From NCBI RefSeq assembly GCF_003931915.1, contig NZ_RSAA01000009.1:124001-188000 (forward strand): DNA of 64,000 bases, in the 5' to 3' direction. This document shows, piece after piece, positions 9,806 to 19,630 of this stretch. Origin of the DNA: Saccharopolyspora rhizosphaerae (lineage in GTDB: Bacteria > Actinomycetota > Actinomycetes > Mycobacteriales > Pseudonocardiaceae). The position numbers were made by a program, and so were the translations under genes. The notes under the pieces were generated by a model. It made no database searches. It saw nothing but the letters and a program-made list of their open reading frames with translations, and was not told where the DNA came from. Position 1 is the stretch's first letter. Each line of letters opens with the position of its first letter.

Positions 9806-11791
9806 TCAGCGGATGTGGAGGCGTTCTGGGCGGACGAAGCTGATCGTGTAGCTCTTCCACGGGTTGTCGTAGCCGAAGGTGCGGTCGATCGCCTGGCGGG
9901 CGTGCAGGGCGTTCTCGACCAGCGAGCTCGCCAGCAGCTCGGAGGCAGGTGCGCCGCCGGCCGGGATGTCCGGGATCTTGGCCGTCGCCTTGCCGCCGAG
10001 CAGGTCGTCCACCGCACGCAGCGCCGGGACCGCGACCTTGCGCTCCTCCGCGGGGCGGAAGGCCAGCGTGGAGACGTCCTGGCGCAGCGCGTCCAGGGCG
10101 ATCGCCGCGGCGCGGGTGGCGTGGTTGTCGTCGGTCTCCTCGCCGGTGCCGTCCAGCAGCGCGGGCATGCCCAGCAGGTCCTGGGTGCGGCGCAGCGCCA
10201 GGACGTTGGCGGCCTCCAGGGCCTTCGGCAGGTCGGCGCCCTGGCCGGTGGCGCGGACGCTGCGCAGCAGCTCCGAAACCGCCCACACCGTGGAGCGGAC
10301 CGCGCCGCGCACGTCCGGGAGGATGCTGCTCGGCAGCACCAGGTAGCTCACGTAGCCGACGATCAGCGCGATCGCCGCGCCCACCGCGGTGTTGGCGGCG
10401 AAGCTGATGCCGACGTTGACCAGCGGCCGGTCCAGCGCCATCGCCTGGTCCACGACGGTGATCACGATCAGGCAGCCCAGCACCGCCTGGTACTCGGCGC
10501 GCAGCCGCGGCATGTTCAGCAACATCCCGCCGATGACCAGCGGAACCAGCAGGTACGCCCCCGGCAGCAGGGTGATCAGGATGGCCAGCCCCGTCACGCC
10601 GAGCACGGCACCACCGGTGCGCTCCAAGGCGCCGGTCATGCTGTCGCGCGCGGCGGGGGCGAGCACCACGTAGAGCCCGAGCAGCAGGCTCGACGCCGAC
10701 GGGTCGCGCAGCAGCAGCACGATCACCATGCCGACCGCGACGGCGAGCGTGCAGCGCAGCGCGTGCCGGAACAGCGACGACCGGAACGACAGGTGCGCGC
10801 GCACCGCGCCCCTCAGCCGTTCCTCCAGCGCCCCGTCCTCGGCGGGCGGGACGGGGGTCTCGTCGCGGTTGACCACGGCCGCGCGGATCCGGTCCAAGCC
10901 CTGGTTCACGCCGTCGACGGCGTCGGGCAGGTCCTGCCGGCCGCCCCGGGCGACGACCATCTGAGCCGGGTCGCGGCGGGCCGCCACCGGCAGTCCGGTG
11001 CAGGCGCGGGAGCGGATCGCGCGGGCGAGCTCGGCGGCGACCGCATCGGCCTCGACGACGATCTCGCGGAGCCGTTCGGCCTCGATCCGGTCGCCTTGCT
11101 GGGCCTGCGCGAGCAGCGTCTCGCGGGCGGCCCGGAACCGGGCCACACCCGCCAGCACTTGACCCAGCCAGGTGCTCGAACCGTCGGCCCGCCACGCGGC
11201 GGCGGCCGACTCCAGCACTCCCGGCCCCGGGACGAGCAGCGTGCGCGCGACGGCGACGCGGGTCGCGTGGCCGGGGTCGCCGACCCCGACGATCACCCGC
11301 AGCAGCAACGCGAAGAGGCCGCCCGCGGTCGTGGAGGCGAGCAGGACCAGGAAGGGCTGGTCGTTGCCGATGCCGGTAGTCGTGGTGACCAGCGTCGCGG
11401 CCGCGAAGATCTGCCCGCCGACCCGGTAGTGCTCACCGAGCGCGGGCAGCATGCCGGTGCCGAACACCACGATCGCGACGGCCAGCCCGGCCAGCACCGG
11501 GACCTTGGTCAACATCGGCCCGATGGCCATCATCAGCACCAGCGCGGGCGCCATCCACATGAACCGGCGCAGGTCCGAGCGCAGGGCTTGACCGCTGGTG
11601 GCGATCAGCGCGAGCACGGTGGTCAGCGCGCCCAGCAGCACGGGCGTCTGCAACTCGAAGAACCAGGCCGCGACGGTCCCGGCGAGGACGGCGAGCACCA
11701 CCAGCGTCACGTACTGGCGTTGCCGGGGGTCCGGCGCTCCCGCTTCGGTGGCCATCCAACTCCGCGCCCGTGTCAACACCGCTCTAGCCAC
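9806..11791 (-). CDS. FUSC-family inner-membrane protein (aromatic acid exporter-like)
   Basis: The 661-residue product has two clusters of hydrophobic segments: residues 27-170, and about 350-490 beginning near HALRCTLAVAVGMVIVLLL. A polar cytoplasmic region of about 180 residues separates them and another soluble domain closes the protein. This duplicated layout is that of fusaric-acid-resistance (FUSC/YccS/AaeB-like) proteins. By family it may export aromatic acids or other weak acids, but substrates are known for few members. The gene stands downstream of thiD on the same strand, 133 bases away, with a small hairpin at 11899-11913 between them, so it is probably transcribed separately. 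The ATG at 11791 is the first in frame. Confidence 0.8.
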   Translation of the reverse strand: MARAVLTRARSWMATEAGAPDPRQRQYVTLVVLAVLAGTVAAWFFELQTPVLLGALTTVLALIATSGQALRSDLRRFMWMAPALVLMMAIGPMLTKVPVLAGLAVAIVVFGTGMLPALGEHYRVGGQIFAAATLVTTTTGIGNDQPFLVLLASTTAGGLFALLLRVIVGVGDPGHATRVAVARTLLVPGPGVLESAAAAWRADGSSTWLGQVLAGVARFRAARETLLAQAQQGDRIEAERLREIVVEADAVAAELARAIRSRACTGLPVAARRDPAQMVVARGGRQDLPDAVDGVNQGLDRIRAAVVNRDETPVPPAEDGALEERLRGAVRAHLSFRSSLFRHALRCTLAVAVGMVIVLLLRDPSASSLLLGLYVVLAPAARDSMTGALERTGGAVLGVTGLAILITLLPGAYLLVPLVIGGMLLNMPRLRAEYQAVLGCLIVITVVDQAMALDRPLVNVGISFAANTAVGAAIALIVGYVSYLVLPSSILPDVRGAVRSTVWAVSELLRSVRATGQGADLPKALEAANVLALRRTQDLLGMPALLDGTGEETDDNHATRAAAIALDALRQDVSTLAFRPAEERKVAVPALRAVDDLLGGKATAKIPDIPAGGAPASELLASSLVENALHARQAIDRTFGYDNPWKSYTISFVRPERLHIR

Positions 11792-11924
11792 GCTCTCGCA
11801 CCCTGTCGTCCCTCGCCGCGATCCAGGTTTCCGCGCCCTGGGATTACGCCTCTCTCGACACTATGTCGACGAGCAGCACCTATCGGGTTACAGGTTGGGG
11901 GTGAGGATCACCCGATTGATCTGG

Positions 11925-12758
11925 TCAGTAGGACCGAGGGCTGATCCGCCAGAACGTCGAGACCGGGCCGACGCCGGAGCCGAGCGGATAGGCGTCGGCG
12001 ACGCTCCGGGTGACGAACCGCTTGCCGCCGCGCACCGCGTCCGGCATCGAGGCTCCCTTGGCCAGCGCCGCGGTGATCGCCGAGGCGAACACGTCGCCGG
12101 CGCCGTGGGTGTGCTCGGTCGCGTAGCGCGGTCCGGGGAGCTGCACCGCTTCGGTGCCGTCGAAGAGCAGGTCCACGCACTCCGCGTCGTCGGGCAGGTG
12201 ACCGCTCTTGATCAGCACCCACTGCGGGCCGAAGTCGTAGACGGCTTTGGCCGCGTCGAGCAGGTCGTCGCGGGTGCGCGCGTCGATGCCGGTGAGCAAC
12301 CGGACTTCGTCGAGGTTCGGGGTCACCAGCGTGGCCCGCGGGAAGGCGCGGTGGCGCAGCGCGTCCAGCGCGTCGGGGTGCAGCAGCGGTTCTCCGCTGC
12401 GCGCCGCGGCGACCGGGTCGACGACGAACGGCGTCGTCCCACCTCGGCCGATGCCGTGCCGGTCGCAGGCGTCGAGGACGGCGTCGATGGTGGCAGCCGA
12501 GGCCAGCATGCCGGTCTTGGCCGCGCCCACCCCGATGTCCGAGGCCACCGCGTCGACCTGCGCGGCGACGGTCTCCGGCGGGACCTCCACGACGCCGGAC
12601 ACGCCCGTGGTGTTCTGCACGGTCACCGCCGTCACCGCGGTCGTGCCGTGCACTCCGCACGCGAAGAAGGTCCGCAGGTCCGCGTGCAACCCGGCGCTCC
12701 CACCGGAATCCGAACCGGCGATGGTCAGCGCGGTGGGCGGAGCAGTGCTGTCGTGCAT
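11925..12758 (-). CDS. thiD: Hydroxymethylpyrimidine/phosphomethylpyrimidine kinase
   Basis: ThiD phosphorylates HMP and then HMP-phosphate to give the pyrophosphate used by ThiE. The 277-residue ribokinase-fold protein has ALTIAGSDSGGSAG at the N terminus, the substrate segment AVTVQNTTG, AAKTGML, FVVDPV, LVTPN, LIKSGH and the C-terminal catalytic HTHGAGDVF with its anion-hole GAGD. The ATG at 12758 follows a short GGGGA; longer in-frame extension upstream is not protein-like. It is a single ThiD, not fused to ThiE or TenA. No riboswitch precedes it, unlike thiO and thiC. Confidence 0.93.
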   Translation of the reverse strand: MHDSTAPPTALTIAGSDSGGSAGLHADLRTFFACGVHGTTAVTAVTVQNTTGVSGVVEVPPETVAAQVDAVASDIGVGAAKTGMLASAATIDAVLDACDRHGIGRGGTTPFVVDPVAAARSGEPLLHPDALDALRHRAFPRATLVTPNLDEVRLLTGIDARTRDDLLDAAKAVYDFGPQWVLIKSGHLPDDAECVDLLFDGTEAVQLPGPRYATEHTHGAGDVFASAITAALAKGASMPDAVRGGKRFVTRSVADAYPLGSGVGPVSTFWRISPRSY

Positions 12759-12899
12759 TCCCCAGATGCTACGTGCCCCCGACGGGCCTGAACCGCCTGA
12801 CCGCTGGCCGCGGAGGTTGCCCGTGACCAGCGGGTTCGTCGGGTTGTCGGTGCCGATGAGCACCGTGCGCGACGGCGTTGTGACAAGAGGCGATCGCAC

Positions 12900-13472
12900 C
12901 TGACCGCAGTCCCGGCGCCGCCGCGCACCAGCTGGGAGGAGTTGGTGCGGACGTGGCGGAAGCTGAGCCCGCCGAGCACGGCGTGGCGCGTGGAGGTCGT
13001 CGAGGAGTCGATCACCATGACCCCTCCACCGGAGACCGCGCACCACGCCATCGTCGACCACGTGCAGCGCGCACTGGAGCGGGTGTTCCCGGAAGCACGA
13101 GGAGCCCTGCACGCCACGAGCGTGGCGATACCCGCGCGGAGGTCGGTGCGCGTCCCGGACATCGCGGTGCTCCGGTTCGACGAGCCGCCGAGCGACGACG
13201 AGCCCGTCCCGGCTGAGCGCGCGCTGCTCGTCGCCGAGGTCACCTCGGAGCGGAACGGCCAGGTCGACCGCAGGCAGAAGCAGTGGGCGTACGCGCCCAC
13301 CGAGTCCCGCTGTACCTGCTGATGTACCGGTGCGCCGAAGAGGGCCCGGCGCCCTCCTGGCACTCCAAGCCGGAGGACGGCTCCTACCGGGTCCGCGAAC
13401 GGCTTCCCCTTCGGCAAGCCGGTCGACCTCCCGGAGCCGTTCACCCTGAACCCTCCCCTCAACGACTTCTGA
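12900..13472 (+). pseudogene. Uma2-family (PD-(D/E)XK-like) gene broken by two frameshifts
   Basis: The conceptual product of about 190 residues matches the Uma2/DUF820 family end to end. TSWEELVRTWRKL, ITMTPPPETAHHAIVDHVQRAL, RVPDIAVLRFD and ALLVAEVTSERN come from one frame. VPLYLLMYRC and PEDGSYRVRE come from the -1 frame (around 13305-13395). GFPFGKPVDLPEPF to the TGA at 13470-13472 is back in the first frame. The two shifts compensate each other, and in the first frame a stop at 13320 truncates the protein at about 140 codons. No ATG or GTG fits the N terminus: the best site is CTG 12900 with AAGAGG upstream, or TTG 12942. It is either a decayed gene or carries two sequencing errors. Family members are restriction-endonuclease-like proteins of mostly unknown role, common in actinomycetes. 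Confidence 0.75.
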
Positions 13473-13478
13473 AGCCGC

Positions 13479-13507
13479 TGGGGGCGACTCCGATCGAACC
13501 GCCCCCA
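13479..13507. terminator. Hairpin after the Uma2 remnant
   Basis: An 8-bp stem (TGGGGGCG at 13479-13486 with CGCCCCCA at 13500-13507) with a 13-base loop begins seven bases after the final stop of the Uma2 frame. Confidence 0.4.
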
Positions 13508-13568
13508 CGCCGATGCGGCGGAGCCGCAGTCTTCAGGTGTGGGACTCAGCTGGCACCGCCGCAGGCGC

Positions 13569-13651
13569 TGAGCGGCTTCGTGGCGAGCACGCCGGGACGC
13601 TGTGTGCTCGAGTGCTCGAGCAGCGGTGCACGGAGTCCACGAAGCCGCTCA
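13569..13651. repeat. 15-bp perfect inverted repeat with structured spacer
   Basis: TGAGCGGCTTCGTGG (13569-13583) is exactly complementary to 13637-13651. The 53-base spacer holds its own self-complementary block GCTCGAGTGCTCGAGC. It lies between the Uma2 remnant and the 3' end of thiC and could be a bidirectional terminator, or the end structure of a lost small element. Confidence 0.55.
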
Positions 13652-13686
13652 GGTCCTGCCACCGCACCGCCACGCGGAGGAACGTC

Positions 13687-15336
<1,650 letters not shown>

Positions 15337-15340
15337 TCAC

Positions 15341-15435
15341 TCCCTACGCCGGCATTACCCGGTCAGGTTCGTGCGGTCGGCGGCCCCGGAGTTCTCCAGC
15401 CGCCCTCTCAGCCCGCTGTCGGTGCGAGCTCCCGC
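15341..15435 (-). promoter_or_regulatory. TPP riboswitch upstream of thiC
   Basis: On the minus strand the aptamer blocks GGGCTGAGAGGG, AACCTGACCGGGTAATGCC and GGCGTAGGGAG appear in order within 15341-15435. GGGAGCTC opens the element. The last block ends about ten bases before the thiC GTG, which suggests TPP-dependent sequestration of the ribosome binding site. Confidence 0.93.
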
Positions 15436-15527
15436 GGATTCGATTGGTGCAGTGGCCGAGGCTACGGCGTCGGCGCGGCGGAGGACAACAGTGCGGACGG
15501 GATGTCCTCCGCACGGCGCACCGCGGC

Positions 15528-16100
15528 TCACTCGGCGAAGGGGTCACCCAGTTCGGCCGGGTCCCAGCTCAGGCCGGGAACGCCCCAGCCGTTGCGCTTG
15601 ACCATCTTCTTCGCCGCACGGGAGTGCCTGCCGATGAGCCGGTCCAGGTAGACGTAGCCGTCGAGGTGGTCGGTCTCGTGCTGCAGGCAGCGCGCGAAGA
15701 ACCCGGTGCCCTCGACCTCCAGCGGCTTGCCGTCCACATCGGACCCGATGACCTTCGCCCAGCTCGCGCGCCCGGTCGGGTACGACTCACCCGGGACGGA
15801 CAGGCAGCCTTCCCAGTCCTCGTCGGGGTCCGGCATCGTCTCCGGGACCTCCGAGGTGGTCAGCTCCGGGTTGATCACCACGCCGCGGTGCTGCACGCCT
15901 TCGTCGTCCGGGCAGTCGTAGACGAACAGCCGCAGGTCGACACCGATCTGGTTGGCCGCCAGACCCACCCCGTTCGCCGCGGCCATCGTCTCGAACATGT
16001 CCCCGACGAGGGTTCGCAGCTCCTCGTCGAAGTGCTCCACCCGTCGGGTCGGGTGGTGCAGCACGGGATCGCCGTAGACGCGGATGGGGTGAACAACCAT
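15528..16100 (-). CDS. def: Peptide deformylase
   Basis: The enzyme removes the formyl group from nascent proteins in the cytoplasm. All three motifs are present: [10 protein letters not shown] (44-53), EGCLS (97-101, metal ligand Cys99) and HETDH (141-145, metal ligands His141 and His145 and catalytic Glu142). The 190-residue length and the C-terminal extension resemble other actinobacterial deformylases. The ATG at 16100 is used. It diverges from the DUF3263 and LytR_C genes, the order I recall as Rv0429c-Rv0431 in M. tuberculosis. Confidence 0.95.
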   Translation of the reverse strand: MVVHPIRVYGDPVLHHPTRRVEHFDEELRTLVGDMFETMAAANGVGLAANQIGVDLRLFVYDCPDDEGVQHRGVVINPELTTSEVPETMPDPDEDWEGCLSVPGESYPTGRASWAKVIGSDVDGKPLEVEGTGFFARCLQHETDHLDGYVYLDRLIGRHSRAAKKMVKRNGWGVPGLSWDPAELGDPFAE

Positions 16101-16261
16101 GCGCGGACTCTATCGGTTCCCCAGGTCAGCCACTCGGGTGCGCTCTTGCGCGTGGAACACGGCGTGTGATCCGCTCACCGCCTAGATCGGGACGTGGTTC
16201 AATTGGTCCGGGAATGACAGCCGTGTGATTCTCCGCGACCGATCGCGAGGCGAGGAGCCGG

Positions 16262-16702
16262 ATGGACGCCGCCCAGATGCTGACCGCGCAGGAGATCGCC
16301 CGTCAGTGCGAACAACTCGCGCGCACGCACGGGCAGGACCAGGCGCCGGAGCGCCGCCGGTTGCACCTGGCCGATCCGATCACCGAGCCCATCGAGCGGG
16401 TCGTCGACCCGCCGGAGGAGGCGGACGAAGAACCGGCCCCCGTCGATCGCGAGTTGACCGATCGCGAACGCAGCATCCTCGCCTTCGAGGCGCAGTGGTG
16501 GAAGCGCTCGGGCAAGAAGGACGTCGCGATCCGGGAACTCTTCGACATGTCCGCGTCGCGGTACTACCAACTGCTGAACACTCTGCTGGACTCTCCCGCC
16601 GCGTTCCGCGCGGACCCTATGCTGATCAAGAGACTGCGCAAGGCACGGGCGGCACGGCAGCGCGCGAGGGCCGCTCAACGACTGGGAATCGAGTTGCACT
16701 GA
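16262..16702 (+). CDS. DUF3263-domain protein (probable small DNA-binding regulator)
   Basis: The 146-residue protein has a variable acidic N-terminal half and a conserved C-terminal DUF3263 domain (about residues 66-125). Its typical run is ELTDRERSILAFE, QWWKRSGKK, AIRELFDMSASRYYQ and LNTLLD, then LIKRLRKARAARQR. The domain looks like a helix-turn-helix with a basic tail, so DNA binding is plausible but not shown. GAGGAG precedes the ATG at 16262. The stop overlaps the next start (TGATG), indicating a two-gene operon with the LytR_C protein. Confidence 0.85.
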   Translation: MDAAQMLTAQEIARQCEQLARTHGQDQAPERRRLHLADPITEPIERVVDPPEEADEEPAPVDRELTDRERSILAFEAQWWKRSGKKDVAIRELFDMSASRYYQLLNTLLDSPAAFRADPMLIKRLRKARAARQRARAAQRLGIELH

Positions 16703-17352
16703 TGAGTGTTGGGGAACCGTCCGGCGGGCCTGGCGGGGCCAAGCTGATCGGTCTGGGCCTGATCGGGGTCGGCGTGCTCGCGGCCGTGTTCGGGTCCGTG
16801 ACCCTGATGTCCGACGAGTCCACGGACACCGCCCAGCCGCTGCCGCCGGACCCCACCTCGCAGGTCCAGTCGCCGCCGGAACCCGCACCGCCGCCGGTCC
16901 TCCCGCCCGAGCAGCCGCCCGCGGAGCAGCCCTCGGCGGTCCTGCCGCCGCCCCCGGTGCCGCCGCAGACCACCCAGCCAGCCCCGGGTTCGGAGCCTGC
17001 CCCCGGCCCCGGTCAGGGTCAGGACGTCCCGGTCGGTTCCGGCAAGGGCACCGAGCAGATCATCGTGCGGGTCTACAACAACTCGACGATCTCCGGGCTG
17101 GCGCACCGCGCTGCTGAGGACCTCCGCAAGGCCGGGTACCAGGTACCGGAGGTCGGCAACTACTCCGCGGGCAAGATCCCGACCACCACGGTCTTCTTCC
17201 GCCCCGGGACCGACGAGGAGCGGCAGGCCAGGCAGCTCGCCGCGCGGATCGGCGCCCGCGCCGAGGCCCGCTTCGACGGGATACAGGACGCCACGCCCGG
17301 GTTGATCGCCATCATCACCAACGACTACAAGGGTCCCTCGGTCGGCAAGTGA
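16702..17352 (+). CDS. LytR C-terminal (LytR_C) domain membrane protein
   Basis: The product has 216 residues, starting at ATG 16702, which overlaps the previous stop. A short cytoplasmic N terminus leads into one membrane segment (about residues 13-36, IGLGLIGVGVLAAVFGSV). A proline-rich spacer of some 70 residues follows, then a LytR_C domain (about 118-210) with IIVRVYNNSTISGLAHRAAE and VGNYSAGKIPTTTVFF. Proteins of this design face the cell wall and may act with [11 protein letters not shown] ligases; the biochemical role is unknown. It converges with the ATPase gene with a single base between stops. Confidence 0.85.
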   Translation: MSVGEPSGGPGGAKLIGLGLIGVGVLAAVFGSVTLMSDESTDTAQPLPPDPTSQVQSPPEPAPPPVLPPEQPPAEQPSAVLPPPPVPPQTTQPAPGSEPAPGPGQGQDVPVGSGKGTEQIIVRVYNNSTISGLAHRAAEDLRKAGYQVPEVGNYSAGKIPTTTVFFRPGTDEERQARQLAARIGARAEARFDGIQDATPGLIAIITNDYKGPSVGK

Positions 17353-17353
17353 C

Positions 17354-19558
17354 TCAGGGCCGGTGGTTCTCGGCGTAGGCGGCGAGGGTCTCGAGCTGCG
17401 CCGGGTCCAGTGACGGGCGCACCGACTTCCGCGCGGTCGCGAGGTGGTCGGCGGTGACTTCCGCTGCGGTGAGCGATTCCCGCATGGCCGTGAGCGCCGC
17501 CTCCCGGACCAGCGCCGTGCAGTCCGCGGCGGAGAAGCCGTCGAGGGACCCGGCGAGGACCGCGAGGTCGACGTCGTCGGCGAGCGGGGTGTTCTGCGCC
17601 GCCGCTTCGAGGATCGCCCGGCGGGCCTCCGCGTCCGGCGGCGGGACGTACACCAGCCGTTCCAGCCGACCGGGACGCAGCAGGGCCGGGTCGATGAGCT
17701 CCGGCCGGTTCGTCGCGGCGAGCACGACCACGTCGCGCATCGGCTCGACGCCGTCCAGCTCGGTGAGCAGGGCCGCCACCACGCGGTCGGCGACACCGGA
17801 GTCGGACGACTGGCCGCGCCGCGGCGCCAGCGCGTCCACCTCGTCGAGGAACACCAGCGCAGGCGCAGCGCCCCTCGCTCGCAGGAACAGCTCCCGGACC
17901 GCGCGCTCGGACTCACCGACCCACTTGTCCATCAGCTCGGCGCCTTTGACCGTGAGCACGTTGAGCCGTCCGCTCCCGGCGAGCGCGCGCACCAGGTAGG
18001 TCTTGCCGCAACCGGGAGGGCCGTAGAGCAGCACGCCGCGCGGCGGGTCGACTCCCAGGCGGGTGAACGAGTCCGGGTACTGCAGCGGCCACAGCACCGT
18101 CTCGGTGAGGGCCTGCTTGACCTCGGTCATGTCGCCCACGTCGTCGAGGCTGAGCCCGCCGGTCTGCAGGTTGTCCGAAGTGGACATCGAGATCGGGCGG
18201 ACCGACGAGAGGGCGTCGAGCAGGTCCTGCCGCCGGATCCGCGGGTCGGTGGGGTCGTCGTGGTGCCGCAGCGCGGCGCCGAGCGCGGCCTCCCGGCACA
18301 GCGCGAGCAGGTCGGCGACGACGAACCCGGGTGTGCGCTCGGCGATCTCGGCGAGCCGGACGTCGTCGTCGAGCGGGGCTCCGCGCAGCAGCACGCCGAG
18401 CAGGTCGGCGCGGGTGGTGTCGTCGGGCAGGCCGAGGGTGAGCTCGCGGTCGACCAGCCCCGGTTCGCGCAGCCGCGGGTCGACCGACTGCGGGTTCGCG
18501 CTGGTGACGACCACCGCCAGGCGTTCCTGGCCGACGGCGTCGCGGATCGCGTCGAGCGCGACGGTGGCCAGCGGCGGGGGGTCGGACTCCGGCAGCAGCG
18601 CTTCGACGTCGGTGATCAGCAGGACCCGGTTGCCGGAAGAGGCCGTGGCGCGGTCGACGGCCTGCTGCAGCCGGGACGCGGCGGTGCGGGCCTCCAGCGC
18701 GGCGAGGCTCGGGGCGGCGACCTCGACGAGCTCGGCGCCGACCTCGGCGCACACCGCCCGCACCAACGTCGCCTTGCCCACGCCCGGCGGGCCGCTGATG
18801 AGCGCGCCGAGGCGCGGTTCGGCGCCGAGCCTGCGCAGCAGGTCGGGTTGGTCGAAAGCCAGGCGCAGCCACTCCGTCAGCCGCCGGGCGGTGTCGCGGG
18901 AGCCCACCAGGTCGGCGACCGGCACCTCGGGGTGCTGCTCGACGGCGGGCGCCACGGACGCGGGGGCCGCTGGTGCGGGAGGGGTCTCCGGCGCGGGTGC
19001 GGAGTCCTGCCACTCGACCACTGTGGACGGTTGGACGGCCACGGCTCCGCCGGGCTCGGTGGCGGCGATGGTGATGAGCTCGTTGGTCCAGGTCAGGCCG
19101 ATCGCGGCGGACATCTGCCGCCGCACCTCGCCGGCGCGCGAGGAGGAAGCGGGGGAGAGGTCCTGCGGCAGCAGCGACACCGCGTCACCGCGGGAGAAGA
19201 CCTTGCCGGTCAGCGCCAGCCGCAGGGTGTCGGTCGAGACCGTCGCCCGCGCCATCCGCGAACCGGTGACCCCGACCCGCTTGGCGACCTCCACCTGCGC
19301 TGCGGCGACCGCTACGGAGGAGCCCTCGCTCACCCCGAGGTTGAGCAGCGCCACGTCGTCGAGCAGCAGGAACCCGGTCGGGGAGGTCCGCTCGGCGGCG
19401 GCTGCCAGCGCGACCGTCTCCCGCGCGCCGGTGAGCCGCACCGCGCTCCACGGCCGCAGGTCCAGCGCGTCGAGCACCTCCGGGTGCAGCCGCACGACCC
19501 CGCGGCGGGTGTCCCGAGCGGAGGTGGACACGCGCGCGGTCAAGCTGATCGAAGCCAC
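17354..19558 (-). CDS. Two-domain AAA+ ATPase of the Cdc48/VAT-like actinobacterial family
   Basis: The 734-residue protein has a Cdc48-like N domain (about 1-180, with a double-psi barrel look) and two AAA modules. Module 1 has GPPGVGKAT (256-264), but its Walker B reads LLITDVEAL, with no Asp-Glu pair. Module 2 is fully canonical: GPPGCGKT (513-520), LVFLDEVDAL (568-577) and the arginine-finger region DPALLRPGR. Module 1 is therefore likely to bind nucleotide but hydrolyse it poorly, leaving module 2 as the motor. By family it would unfold or remodel proteins. The gene sits before pssA-psd, as Rv0435c does in my memory of M. tuberculosis. A terminator at 19580-19617 separates it from pssA. 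Confidence 0.88.
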   Translation of the reverse strand: MASISLTARVSTSARDTRRGVVRLHPEVLDALDLRPWSAVRLTGARETVALAAAAERTSPTGFLLLDDVALLNLGVSEGSSVAVAAAQVEVAKRVGVTGSRMARATVSTDTLRLALTGKVFSRGDAVSLLPQDLSPASSSRAGEVRRQMSAAIGLTWTNELITIAATEPGGAVAVQPSTVVEWQDSAPAPETPPAPAAPASVAPAVEQHPEVPVADLVGSRDTARRLTEWLRLAFDQPDLLRRLGAEPRLGALISGPPGVGKATLVRAVCAEVGAELVEVAAPSLAALEARTAASRLQQAVDRATASSGNRVLLITDVEALLPESDPPPLATVALDAIRDAVGQERLAVVVTSANPQSVDPRLREPGLVDRELTLGLPDDTTRADLLGVLLRGAPLDDDVRLAEIAERTPGFVVADLLALCREAALGAALRHHDDPTDPRIRRQDLLDALSSVRPISMSTSDNLQTGGLSLDDVGDMTEVKQALTETVLWPLQYPDSFTRLGVDPPRGVLLYGPPGCGKTYLVRALAGSGRLNVLTVKGAELMDKWVGESERAVRELFLRARGAAPALVFLDEVDALAPRRGQSSDSGVADRVVAALLTELDGVEPMRDVVVLAATNRPELIDPALLRPGRLERLVYVPPPDAEARRAILEAAAQNTPLADDVDLAVLAGSLDGFSAADCTALVREAALTAMRESLTAAEVTADHLATARKSVRPSLDPAQLETLAAYAENHRP

Positions 19559-19579
19559 CTCGCCGACCTTAGCCGCTGC

Positions 19580-19617
19580 GGCCCGGGCACGGCGGTGAAC
19601 ACCGCCGTACCCGGGCC
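19580..19617 (-). terminator. Strong hairpin after pssA
   Basis: An 18-base arm (19580-19597) pairs with 19600-19617 with one mismatch, giving a long GC-rich stem with a minimal loop. It begins 14 bases beyond the pssA stop and ends 21 bases before the AAA+ start region, so it should end the psd-pssA transcript. Confidence 0.7.
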
Positions 19618-19630
19618 GACGAGACGGATC

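Noticed and set aside
16190..16215. tRNA-like TTCAATTGG fragment
   Set aside because: No acceptor or anticodon stem can be built around it; no tRNA was found in the window.
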